From positions 1 to 5,763 of the forward strand of contig JAGBXH010000207.1 in the NCBI GenBank assembly GCA_017629395.1: a stretch of 5,763 nucleotides of DNA, read 5' to 3'. Numbering within the stretch: position 1 is the first letter of the stretch; each line of letters starts with the position of its first letter. A program made the position numbers and the translations under genes. The notes beneath the pieces are model-generated. The model was not told the DNA's origin. It made no database searches and was given only the letters and a program-made list of their open reading frames with translations. This document shows positions 1-5,763 of the stretch, piece by piece. This stretch comes from Clostridia bacterium. Its GTDB lineage: Bacteria; Bacillota; Clostridia; Oscillospirales; CAG-272.

Positions 1-372
1 GGCAGAGAGCTGACCGTGGGCATCGTGGACGGCGAGGTGCTGCCCGCTATTGAGATCATTCCCAAGGAAGGCTTTTACGATTACGCCAATAAATATCAGG
101 GCGGTAAAACGCTGGAGATCTGTCCCGCTCCGATCGACGACGCGACCCGTGATACCGCAGCTGCGCTGACCCGCCGCGCCTTTGACGCGCTGCGCCTTGG
201 CGGTTATGCACGCTTTGACTGGATGCTGGACGAGGCGGGGGGACTTTGGTGCCTGGAGGCAAACACGCTGCCCGGCATGACTCCCACAAGTCTGCTGCCG
301 CAAATGGCAGCCGCGGTGGGCATGGACTATGACACGCTTTGTGAAAAACTGACCCTGCTGGCTCTGAAATAA
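1..372 (+). CDS. ddl: D-alanine--D-alanine ligase, C-terminal part (5' end outside window)
   Basis: This ATP-grasp enzyme joins two D-alanines in the cytosol to make the dipeptide end of the peptidoglycan precursor. The frame is open from base 1, so only the last 123 residues are present and the true start lies upstream. Visible landmarks are the FYDYANKY omega-loop motif (Lys31-Tyr32 of the fragment), then Asp73 in ARFDWML, and Glu86 and Asn88 in LEANTLPGMTPTSLLP. The spacings Tyr32-Asp73-Glu86-Asn88 (41, 13, 2) equal those of Tyr216, Asp257, Glu270 and Asn272 in E. coli DdlB, the latter three being Mg2+ ligands. Tyr at the omega-loop position and Ser-Leu after the PGM motif fit a housekeeping D-Ala-D-Ala enzyme rather than a VanA-type D-lactate ligase. 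A strong terminator follows 1 base after the stop, so it is separate from the next operon. Confidence 0.95.
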   Translation, partial: GRELTVGIVDGEVLPAIEIIPKEGFYDYANKYQGGKTLEICPAPIDDATRDTAAALTRRAFDALRLGGYARFDWMLDEAGGLWCLEANTLPGMTPTSLLPQMAAAVGMDYDTLCEKLTLLALK

Positions 373-373
373 G

Positions 374-411
374 AAAAAGCACTCGTTTTGGGTAAAACGG
401 GTGCTTTTTTT
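374..411 (+). terminator. Rho-independent terminator of the ddl transcript
   Basis: A perfect 12-pair stem (378-389 with 394-405, one of the pairs T-G) has a four-base GGGT loop and is followed by seven T (405-411). The A-run before the stem (374-377) can pair with the T-run and extend it. It begins directly after the ddl stop codon, so it ends that transcript and isolates the operon downstream. Confidence 0.93.
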
Positions 412-441
412 CGTCAAACTGACTTATTACGCAAAATAGGT

Positions 442-475
442 CTTGTGCAAAACGCAGAAATCTTGCTGCGACAAG
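442..475. promoter_or_regulatory. Interrupted dyad upstream of the operon promoter, possible regulator site
   Basis: CTTGT (442-446) and CGCAG (453-457) are mirrored by CTGCG (466-470) and ACAAG (471-475), around an eight-base centre, with six unpaired bases between the left arms. The same stretch holds a TCTTG direct repeat at 441 and 461, spaced 20 bases, about two helical turns. There is no T-run on the right, so it is not a plus-strand terminator. Its location, some 43 bases upstream of the -10 box, would suit an activator site. The sequence does not match an operator I can name, and five-base arms can arise by chance. Confidence 0.3.
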
Positions 476-494
476 GAAAAATGGGCATACCCTC

Positions 495-523
495 TCGCAA
501 AATTGAATGAAATATGATATAAT
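495..523 (+). promoter_or_regulatory. Extended -10 promoter of the solute-binding protein operon
   Basis: A consensus TATAAT lies at 518-523, preceded by TG at 515-516, giving the extended -10 form TGNTATAAT. At 17-bp spacing the -35 hexamer would be TCGCAA (495-500), only three matches to TTGACA. Transcription would start near 530, giving a leader of about 48 bases before the first ATG. This is the only convincing promoter between the ddl terminator and the genes that follow. The weak -35 fits reliance on the extended -10 or on an activator. Confidence 0.75.
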
Positions 524-577
524 GAAACAAAGACAGCAAGGCATAGACGAAATTCAGTTGCTGAAAGGAAAAAAGCC

Positions 578-2026
578 ATGAAACGCAGAGTATTGACACT
601 TGTACTTGCGCTGATCACGGTGTTGGGTATGCTTGCCGCATGCGCTACTCCCGATGAGCAGGAGCAGGGCTTGGACAACAGCTCGGAGGCCTTGACGGGA
701 GATGCTTACGATCAGGCATTGGCAAAATTGACTGTGGATATGAAGGGGGACAATTTTGTGGTGCTTGGCCGTGGCGACGCGGGCAGCTCGGTTTCCGAGA
801 TCATGCGCGAGGAGGCAAGCTCCGACCCGCTGGAGAACGCGGTCTATAACCGTAATCGTGCTCTTTCAGAGATTTGCAAGCTCAACTATATAGCAAAGCT
901 CACCCCCTCCGATGCGCTGTCCGATACGCTTTCCAACGATATCAAGGCGGGCGCGGGAGAATATGCCATTGCCTTCCCGGATATGCGCGTGGCAGGCACT
1001 ATGGCAACCAAGAGCATGCTCAAGGATTTCAACGATCTGAGCTATATCAATCTGGATGCCGAATGGTGGGATCAGGGCACCGCTGAGATGAGCGTTGTGG
1101 GCAAAACCTTCTGGATGAACAGTGATATTAACTACTTGGCACATGACGTTACCTTCCTGACGCTGTTTTCCAAGGTTATGGCACAATCGCAGGGACTTGA
1201 TGATCTGTACGAGACGGTCAATAACGGGGAGTGGACCGTTGACGTGTTCAGCACTTACGCAAAGAAGGTGTCCGCGGATCTGGACGGTAGCGGCAAGTAT
1301 GACGAGAATGACGCCTACGGTCTGATCGGTACGTCCACGATGGGATACGCGATGTTCTACGGCTCCGAGATGCGTTACGTTGCTTGCGATGAGGATGGTG
1401 AGCCTTACATTGCCATGACCGATACCGACCTTCTTAAGGCATCGGACCTTCTGGACAAGGTGCTGGATCTGCTTTACAGCGGTCATAGCTCCTATATCGT
1501 AGCGCCCGGCAAGGAGCAGGATGCTCTGCGTATGTTCATCAATAATCAGGGTCTGTTTTACCTCGAATGCGCAGGTTACATCAACAGCTTGCGTAATATG
1601 TCGGATGATTTCGGCGTGCTGCCGCTGCCTAAGTACAGCAATGAGCAGGAGAGATACGCAACCTACGTCAACCCCGTATCCTCCACCATGGTCGTGCCTG
1701 TCGGACCCAAGAATTATGATGATCTGAGCAAGGCGATCGAAACCATGGCTATTCTGTCCTCTGAGTCGGTCATTCCGACCTATTATGAGCTGGTTCTCAA
1801 GCGCAAAACCGTACGTGACGAGGAATCTGCCCAGATGCTGGACATCATTTTCTCAAACCGTATCTATGACCTCGCCTGCTTCTATGAGCAGATCGGTCTG
1901 ATGCACCTTTTCCAGGGCGCGATCAATGGAAGAACCAATTCCTTCTCCTCCAAATACAGCTCTGCTACCAAGAAGGCAGAAAAGGAGCTGATTAGGATTG
2001 TCAAGAGAATTGAAGATATTGAGTAA
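578..2026 (+). CDS. Extracellular solute-binding lipoprotein, first of two tandem paralogues
   Basis: This is a 482-residue lipid-anchored substrate-binding protein of the ABC-transporter type, expected on the outer face of the cytoplasmic membrane. The start is set by GAAAGGA at 563-569. Residues 1-21 are a lipoprotein signal peptide (basic MKRR, hydrophobic core, lipobox LAAC) with the lipidated Cys at 22, then a flexible acidic linker to about residue 43. The mature part shows features common in Clostridia binding proteins of this type: AVYNRN near residue 88, a WWDQ motif at 163-166, FWMNSDIN at 178-185, and an EF-hand-like loop DLDGSGKYDEND at 234-245 that resembles the Ca2+ loop of sugar-binding proteins such as AlgQ2. 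The ligand cannot be read from the sequence. An oligosaccharide is inferred from the hydrolase gene downstream. No permease or ATPase is present in the window, so its membrane partner is unknown. It is the first gene of the operon. Confidence 0.88.
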   Translation: MKRRVLTLVLALITVLGMLAACATPDEQEQGLDNSSEALTGDAYDQALAKLTVDMKGDNFVVLGRGDAGSSVSEIMREEASSDPLENAVYNRNRALSEICKLNYIAKLTPSDALSDTLSNDIKAGAGEYAIAFPDMRVAGTMATKSMLKDFNDLSYINLDAEWWDQGTAEMSVVGKTFWMNSDINYLAHDVTFLTLFSKVMAQSQGLDDLYETVNNGEWTVDVFSTYAKKVSADLDGSGKYDENDAYGLIGTSTMGYAMFYGSEMRYVACDEDGEPYIAMTDTDLLKASDLLDKVLDLLYSGHSSYIVAPGKEQDALRMFINNQGLFYLECAGYINSLRNMSDDFGVLPLPKYSNEQERYATYVNPVSSTMVVPVGPKNYDDLSKAIETMAILSSESVIPTYYELVLKRKTVRDEESAQMLDIIFSNRIYDLACFYEQIGLMHLFQGAINGRTNSFSSKYSSATKKAEKELIRIVKRIEDIE

Positions 2027-2074
2027 TCCGAAACTCAAAATTACCTGAAAATACAAATTACGGAGGAAATATTC

Positions 2075-3520
2075 ATGAAAAACAAATTGTTATGTATGCT
2101 GCTTGCAGCACTGATGTTGGTCAGCCTTTTTGCCGCATGTGCAGATAAGGGTGAGGGGGAGCAATCCACCGCGTCCGCCGAGACGGAAGAGGGCAACGTA
2201 TACGATCAGGCCCTTTCACAGATTTCCGCTGATTGGGGCGAAGAAGATTTTTGCGTGCTGGGCAGAAATGACGCCGCAAATTCAGTTACTGAGATCCATC
2301 GCGAGGAAACCAGCACCGATCCGCTTGAGGATGCGGTATATCGCCGTAATATGGCACTTTCCGAGATGTGTAATCTTAACTATCTGACCTCCCTTGTGGG
2401 AACGGAGGAAGTGACAAACAAGATCTCCAACGATATCAGATCCGGCTCGAACGAATACGCCATTGCAATGCCCAACATGGTGCATGCGGGTAATATGGCA
2501 ACGCAGAATATGCTTGTGGATTTCAAGGATATGGCACATATCGATCTGGATGCGGATTGGTGGGATCAGGGAACTGCCGCTATGAACGTGGCGGGCAAGA
2601 ACTTCTGGATGAACAGCGATATCAACTTCTTGGCGCACGACGTGACCTTCCTGACGCTTTTCTCCAAGGTCATGGCGGAAAAGCAGGGCATTGAAAGCCT
2701 GTATGAGACGGTTGAAAACCACGAATGGACGCTGGACGTATTTGCAGCCTATATCAAAAAGGTATCTGCAGATCTGGACGGTAACGGCAAGTACGACGAG
2801 GCAGACTCCTACGGCTTGATCGGCACGAGTACGATGGGCTACAATATGTTCTATGCATCCAACCTCAAGTTCGTGGGCTGTGATGCGGAGGGCGAGCCTT
2901 ATCTGGCTCTGACGGACTCCGATCTGCTCAAGGCAACCGACCTGCTTGAAAAGCTGCTGGACATGCTGTACACGGGCAACAGCACCTATATCGTGGCTGC
3001 GGGTAAAGAGAAAAATGCAATGAACATGTTCTCCAACAACCAGGGACTTTTCTACGTGGAGTGCGCAAGCTATATCGTCAATCTGCGTAATATGTCGGAC
3101 GATTTCGGCGTGCTGCCCCTGCCCAAGTATAACGAGGCACAGGAAAACTATTCCACCTACGTGCACGGCATTTCCTCCACCATGGTTATCCCGCAGGGTA
3201 GCAAGAACTTTGAAGAGATGAGCAAGGTCATTGAAACCATGGCGATTTTGTCGGGTAAGATGGTCAAGCCCACCTACTATGATCTGGTGCTCAAGAGAAA
3301 GACCGTGCGCGACGAGGACTCCGCAGGTATGCTGGATATCATCTTCTCCAACCGCACCTACGACCTTGCAAGCTACTATGATAAGATCGGTCTGATGCAC
3401 GTATTCCAGAACGCAGTTGACAGCAAGAACCCCTCTTTTGCTTCCAATTACACCAAGGCTGCCTCCAAGGCGGAGAGAGAGCTCAGAAAGATCGTAGGCA
3501 AGCTGGAGGATACCAATTAA
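2075..3520 (+). CDS. Extracellular solute-binding lipoprotein, second tandem paralogue
   Basis: This 481-residue protein is a close relative of the preceding gene. From Tyr43 (Tyr44 in the first copy) to the C-terminus both have 439 residues without any gap, and a hand count gives 287 identities (about 65%). GGAGG at 2062-2066, eight bases before the ATG, fixes the start. The signal peptide ends in lipobox FAAC with Cys22, followed by an acidic, Ser/Thr-rich linker that does not resemble that of the first copy. WWDQ (162-165), FWMNSDIN (177-184) and the EF-hand-like DLDGNGKYDEAD (233-244) are all retained, so both copies look functional. The gap of 48 bases to the first copy has no terminator or clear promoter, so they should be co-transcribed. 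Divergence is clustered at about residues 103-112 and 263-272, which may reflect different ligands. The role as a binding protein is well supported, the ligand is not. Confidence 0.88.
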   Translation: MKNKLLCMLLAALMLVSLFAACADKGEGEQSTASAETEEGNVYDQALSQISADWGEEDFCVLGRNDAANSVTEIHREETSTDPLEDAVYRRNMALSEMCNLNYLTSLVGTEEVTNKISNDIRSGSNEYAIAMPNMVHAGNMATQNMLVDFKDMAHIDLDADWWDQGTAAMNVAGKNFWMNSDINFLAHDVTFLTLFSKVMAEKQGIESLYETVENHEWTLDVFAAYIKKVSADLDGNGKYDEADSYGLIGTSTMGYNMFYASNLKFVGCDAEGEPYLALTDSDLLKATDLLEKLLDMLYTGNSTYIVAAGKEKNAMNMFSNNQGLFYVECASYIVNLRNMSDDFGVLPLPKYNEAQENYSTYVHGISSTMVIPQGSKNFEEMSKVIETMAILSGKMVKPTYYDLVLKRKTVRDEDSAGMLDIIFSNRTYDLASYYDKIGLMHVFQNAVDSKNPSFASNYTKAASKAERELRKIVGKLEDTN

Positions 3521-3551
3521 GCGCAAGAACTAACGAATAAGGAGAGACATC

Positions 3552-5120
3552 ATGGATTTTTGGTGCGAGCCGTCAGCAAAGCGGGTGTTTAAGCATACCC
3601 GCAAGCAAAAAAAGGACTGTGCAAGGCTGTATTTGCACACGGCAAAGAATATGTACGTCAGCGGACAGCTGCTTTTGCGTGATGTCGAAGCTGCGTTTGA
3701 CGTGACCGACGTGACCGTTTGCGGTGTGCCAGAGGGCGTTACTGCCGAGGTTTGCGTGCAGGATTACGCCGTATTCAACGACGGGCTGCCTTATCCCGAT
3801 ATTCAAAAGCCGGGCAAGAGCGTGCAAGTGCCTGCCAATACCACGCAAGGTATCTGGTTGCATCTGTGGGTAAGCGAGACTGCTGCCGAGGGCAAGACCA
3901 ATATCACTTGCACGGTCAAGACCACAAGGGGCGATTTTGAAGCCTGCGTGATGCTGCGCGTCTATCCCGTTGCCATTCCCGAGCCTGCAAATTCCGCATT
4001 CGGGCATGAGTATTTCTTCTGTGATACGGGCTATTTCCCGCCCAAGGGCGGCAAGTGGAATACTCCTGTCACGCCGTTTTACGATACCTATCGCTACTCG
4101 GATGCTTGGTGGGAGCTGATGGCGAATTACGCACGCGCCATGAAGGTGCTGCGCGTCAACAGCCTGAATATTACCCCCATCGATTTTCTGATCGACGCGG
4201 GCTCGCATCGCGTCAGCGCAACCGAGTGGCACTTCGACTATACGCTGCTTGACCGCTTTATTGAGCTGTTTTTGCAGGAAGGCAGCTTCCGCTACCTGAC
4301 CATGTGCGCGCAGATCGCGCCCGTTTTCGGCAACACCGTGACTTGCTTTGACGAGCAGGGAAAGATCGTACGCTTTGAGATCGGTACGCCGGACGCAGAG
4401 CAATGGGCAAGAAATTTCTGGGGCGGTATTTACAAGCACTTTAGCGAGAAGGGTTGGCTTTCCATGCTGGTGCTGCGCCTGCAGGATGAGCCGCACCTGC
4501 CCGATTATTGGAAATGGGCAAGAAAGATTGCTGCCGAGGTTTGTCCCGGCGTGCCGTGCGGTGAGCCGCTGGATACGCATGCGATTGCAGTGCAGCTGGC
4601 AGGGGAGTGCAATCAGTACGTGCCCAGACTTGAGGTGTATGCGTCCGACCCGTTCTTCTACCGCGAAAGACAAAAGGCAGGGGATACGGTGTGGTGCTAC
4701 AGCTGCTGCTTCCCCGAGGAGAACTGGTGGCTTAATAAGTTTATCGACCTGCCGCATTCCTACAGCCGTATGATCAAGTGGGCGTGCTACTCACAGGGCA
4801 TTACCGGCTTTTTGCACTGGGGCTTTAACTACTGGGGCGACAAGACCATTTACGGGATTCAGCCCGCTGCAAGATATAAGGGCGACGGTTACATCGTATA
4901 TCCCGACGTGGAGCATTTTGACGTGCTGCACTCCAATCGCGGCGTGGCAACACGCGAGGGACTTTACGATTGGGAGCTATTGCACATCCTTGCACAAAAG
5001 GACGCTGCGGCGGCAATGGCGATCAGCCTCTCGGTCGCCCGTACGTTTGAAGACTTTACCGACGATGCAGAAAACCTTGACGCAGCGCGCATGAAGCTGC
5101 TTGAGGCGATCTGCGAATAA
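3552..5120 (+). CDS. DUF4091 / GH123-like glycoside hydrolase, predicted cytoplasmic
   Basis: This 522-residue protein has the layout of DUF4091 (glycoside hydrolase 123 catalytic domain) proteins. Residues of about 25-140 form a beta-rich N-terminal domain (for instance GIWLHLWVSETAAEGK), and about 150-490 a barrel-type catalytic region. An adjacent acidic pair, Asp312-Glu313 in LRLQDEPH, matches the Asp-Glu pair used by GH123 beta-N-acetylgalactosaminidases for substrate-assisted catalysis. Further landmarks are the aromatic HWGFNYWG (422-429), YIVYPD (447-452) and SNRGVATREGLYDWELL (461-477), the last typical of the DUF4091 C-terminus. AAGGAG at 3539-3544, seven bases before the ATG, sets the start. 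The N-terminus is polar and basic with no signal peptide, and the protein has 17 cysteines (including CYSCC at 382-386), which fits the reducing cytosol. It lies 31 bases after the second binding protein, so it probably acts on the imported ligand. Family placement is fairly sure. Galactosaminidase activity is only a possibility. Confidence 0.82.
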   Translation: MDFWCEPSAKRVFKHTRKQKKDCARLYLHTAKNMYVSGQLLLRDVEAAFDVTDVTVCGVPEGVTAEVCVQDYAVFNDGLPYPDIQKPGKSVQVPANTTQGIWLHLWVSETAAEGKTNITCTVKTTRGDFEACVMLRVYPVAIPEPANSAFGHEYFFCDTGYFPPKGGKWNTPVTPFYDTYRYSDAWWELMANYARAMKVLRVNSLNITPIDFLIDAGSHRVSATEWHFDYTLLDRFIELFLQEGSFRYLTMCAQIAPVFGNTVTCFDEQGKIVRFEIGTPDAEQWARNFWGGIYKHFSEKGWLSMLVLRLQDEPHLPDYWKWARKIAAEVCPGVPCGEPLDTHAIAVQLAGECNQYVPRLEVYASDPFFYRERQKAGDTVWCYSCCFPEENWWLNKFIDLPHSYSRMIKWACYSQGITGFLHWGFNYWGDKTIYGIQPAARYKGDGYIVYPDVEHFDVLHSNRGVATREGLYDWELLHILAQKDAAAAMAISLSVARTFEDFTDDAENLDAARMKLLEAICE

Positions 5121-5121
5121 G

Positions 5122-5127
5122 AAAGGA
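5122..5127 (+). promoter_or_regulatory. Ribosome binding site that selects the second ATG of the small gene
   Basis: AAAGGA lies two bases before an ATG at 5130 and eight bases before the in-frame ATG at 5136. Only the second spacing suits initiation, so 5136 is taken as the start. The site begins one base after the hydrolase stop codon, consistent with coupled translation. Confidence 0.65.
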
Positions 5128-5135
5128 CTATGTTT

Positions 5136-5261
5136 ATGAAACCTGTATGGATCGGATTGATTTCTGCCGCTGTGGTTGCAGTGCAAGGCGTTTTGCTGCT
5201 TGCCACCAGCGCAACGGGTGTTTTGGTCGTCGTATCGATCATCAATGCAGTAAGCAGATAA
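5136..5261 (+). CDS. Small hydrophobic membrane peptide, 41 residues, function unknown
   Basis: I do not recognise this peptide. It begins MKPVWIGLIS and ends IINAVSR. Residues 4-23 form a clear membrane segment and residues 28-39 are a second, shorter hydrophobic stretch separated by SATG, so it could span once or form a tight hairpin. Lys2 at the front and Arg41 at the end are its only charged residues. A good ribosome binding site (5122-5127), a location 15 bases after the hydrolase stop and the same orientation as the operon support its being translated. It might help assemble or regulate the transporter encoded next, or be a stand-alone membrane peptide. If the upstream ATG at 5130 is used it has 43 residues. 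The possibility that it is a chance open frame cannot be excluded. Confidence 0.55.
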   Translation: MKPVWIGLISAAVVAVQGVLLLATSATGVLVVVSIINAVSR

Positions 5262-5270
5262 AAAAATATA

Positions 5271-5293
5271 GGGGTGACGCAGCGCGTCACCCC
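5271..5293. terminator. Perfect 10-bp intercistronic hairpin, weak plus-strand or strong minus-strand terminator
   Basis: GGGGTGACGC (5271-5280) and GCGTCACCCC (5284-5293) pair perfectly around a three-base AGC loop. Downstream on the plus strand there is only GTTTCC, a poor U-tract, so read-through into the transporter is likely. On the minus strand the stem is followed by TATATTTTTTT (complement of 5260-5270), a proper U-tract. It could lower transporter expression, shield the 3' end of a processed upstream mRNA, or stop antisense transcription. It ends 10 bases before the next ribosome binding site. Confidence 0.65.
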
Positions 5294-5316
5294 GTTTCCG
5301 CGTAAGGAGCTTGAAC

Positions 5317-5763
5317 ATGAAGCAAAGAAATCAAGGAAAATTCTATCTCGCACTTGTGCTGTTTGGTCTCTTGGGACAGATCGCATGGGTGGTCGAGAAC
5401 ATGTACCTCAACGTATTTATCTACAAAATGTTTGCCGCAAGTGCGGGTGATATTCGCCTGATGGTGAGCGCGTCTGCCGTAGCTGCAACGCTGACCACGG
5501 TATTTATGGGAGCATTGTCGGATAAGATCGGCAAGCGTCGTTTGTTTATCGCAGGCGGCTACGTGATCTGGGGCATTTCCATTCTGTGCTTTGCCGCTGT
5601 GCGTATGGACGTCATCAGCGCAATCGTGCCCATGACCGTGTCTGCCGCTGCCGTAGGCGTTTCGCTGACCGTGGTGCTGGACTGTCTGATGACCTTCTTT
5701 GGCTCAACGGCAAACGATGCGGCGTTTAACGCATGGCTGACCGACTCCACCACCGAGAAAAAC
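5317..5763 (+). CDS. Major facilitator superfamily transporter, N-terminal part (3' end outside window)
   Basis: The frame is open to the window edge, giving the first 149 residues of a membrane transporter that would normally have about 400 or more. AAGGAG at 5304-5309, seven bases before the ATG, sets the start. Membrane segments are visible at about residues 9-26, 48-66, 76-95 and 99-121. The loop between the second and third holds GALSDKIGKRR (65-75), the MFS signature motif A. A later FFGSTANDAAFNAWLTDST stretch (127-145) resembles a motif I associate with MFS proteins of Firmicutes. Family membership is secure, but neither substrate nor direction of transport can be read from this part. 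Being in the same operon as binding proteins and a hydrolase, it may import a sugar or export a product. It is separated from the small gene by a stable hairpin, so its expression may be tuned apart. Confidence 0.88.
   Translation, partial: MKQRNQGKFYLALVLFGLLGQIAWVVENMYLNVFIYKMFAASAGDIRLMVSASAVAATLTTVFMGALSDKIGKRRLFIAGGYVIWGISILCFAAVRMDVISAIVPMTVSAAAVGVSLTVVLDCLMTFFGSTANDAAFNAWLTDSTTEKN

Noticed and set aside
56..678. Overlapping minus-strand frames across the ddl end, terminator and promoter region
   Set aside because: They run through a strong terminator and an extended -10 promoter, have atypical composition (rich in Cys, Phe, Ser) and overlap ddl and the first lipoprotein gene. None resembles a protein family.
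578..3520. The two binding proteins as a direct DNA repeat able to recombine
   Set aside because: Although the proteins are about 65% identical, synonymous positions differ widely and I saw only short exact DNA matches, so this is an old gene duplication rather than a recent repeat.
2282..3526. Minus-strand open frame of 414 codons opposite the second binding protein
   Set aside because: It lies wholly antisense to a well supported lipoprotein gene, its translation is rich in His, Cys, Val and Ile without domain structure, and it lacks a promoter context. A similar shorter frame lies opposite the first paralogue, as expected from shared codon use.
3573..4757. Minus-strand open frame of 394 codons opposite the hydrolase
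   Set aside because: It mirrors the coding frame of the hydrolase, has no recognisable motif, and arises from codon bias in the sense gene.
4348..4773. Plus-strand 141-codon frame inside the hydrolase
   Set aside because: It is a shifted frame within an intact gene, rich in Arg, Ser and Cys, with no ribosome binding site. It gives no sign of a programmed frameshift.
5136..5386. Minus-strand frames opposite the small peptide and MFS start
   Set aside because: They span the hairpin and ribosome binding site of the MFS gene and show no domain features. The plus-strand genes explain the region better.
1..5763. CRISPR array, tRNA, rRNA, insertion sequence, attachment site or prophage parts
   Set aside because: No regularly spaced repeats, cloverleaf sequences, transposase frames or terminal inverted repeats were seen on either strand.

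Overview
The window looks like chromosomal DNA of an anaerobic, probably gut-associated member of the Bacillota (Clostridia), with moderate GC. The reasons are strong AAGGAG/GGAGG ribosome binding sites, short intergenic gaps, all genes on one strand, two lipoproteins with Clostridia-type extracellular solute-binding protein features, and an MFS protein with a Firmicutes-like loop motif. No 16S or other marker is present, so the placement is an inference and cannot go below class.

Layout. Bases 1-372 are the C-terminal part of a D-alanine--D-alanine ligase (peptidoglycan precursor synthesis), closed by a strong intrinsic terminator at 374-411. The 166-base gap that follows carries a dyad at 442-475 and an extended -10 promoter at about 515-523. 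From there an apparent single operon runs rightwards to the window edge: two tandem paralogous solute-binding lipoproteins (578-2026 and 2075-3520, about 65% identical by hand count with no gap after the lipoprotein linker), a cytoplasmic glycoside-hydrolase-like protein of the DUF4091/GH123 group (3552-5120), a 41-residue hydrophobic peptide (5136-5261) missed by ordinary length cut-offs, a perfect 10-bp hairpin (5271-5293), and the N-terminal 149 residues of an MFS transporter (5317 to the edge).

How the parts may work together. The lipoproteins would capture an oligosaccharide or modified sugar outside the membrane, a transporter would carry it in, and the GH123-like enzyme would cleave it in the cytosol. 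No ABC permease or ATPase is visible. The only membrane transporter in the window is the MFS protein, whose substrate cannot be read from the sequence. The substrate is unknown. GH123 suggests an N-acetylgalactosamine-type glycan, but DUF4091 proteins are functionally broad.

Most notable points: the duplicated binding proteins without permeases, the hydrolase lacking any export signal, the tiny membrane peptide, and an intercistronic hairpin whose T-tract lies on the minus-strand side. Each piece belongs to or resembles a known type, apart from the small peptide. I do not see proof of a wholly new system.
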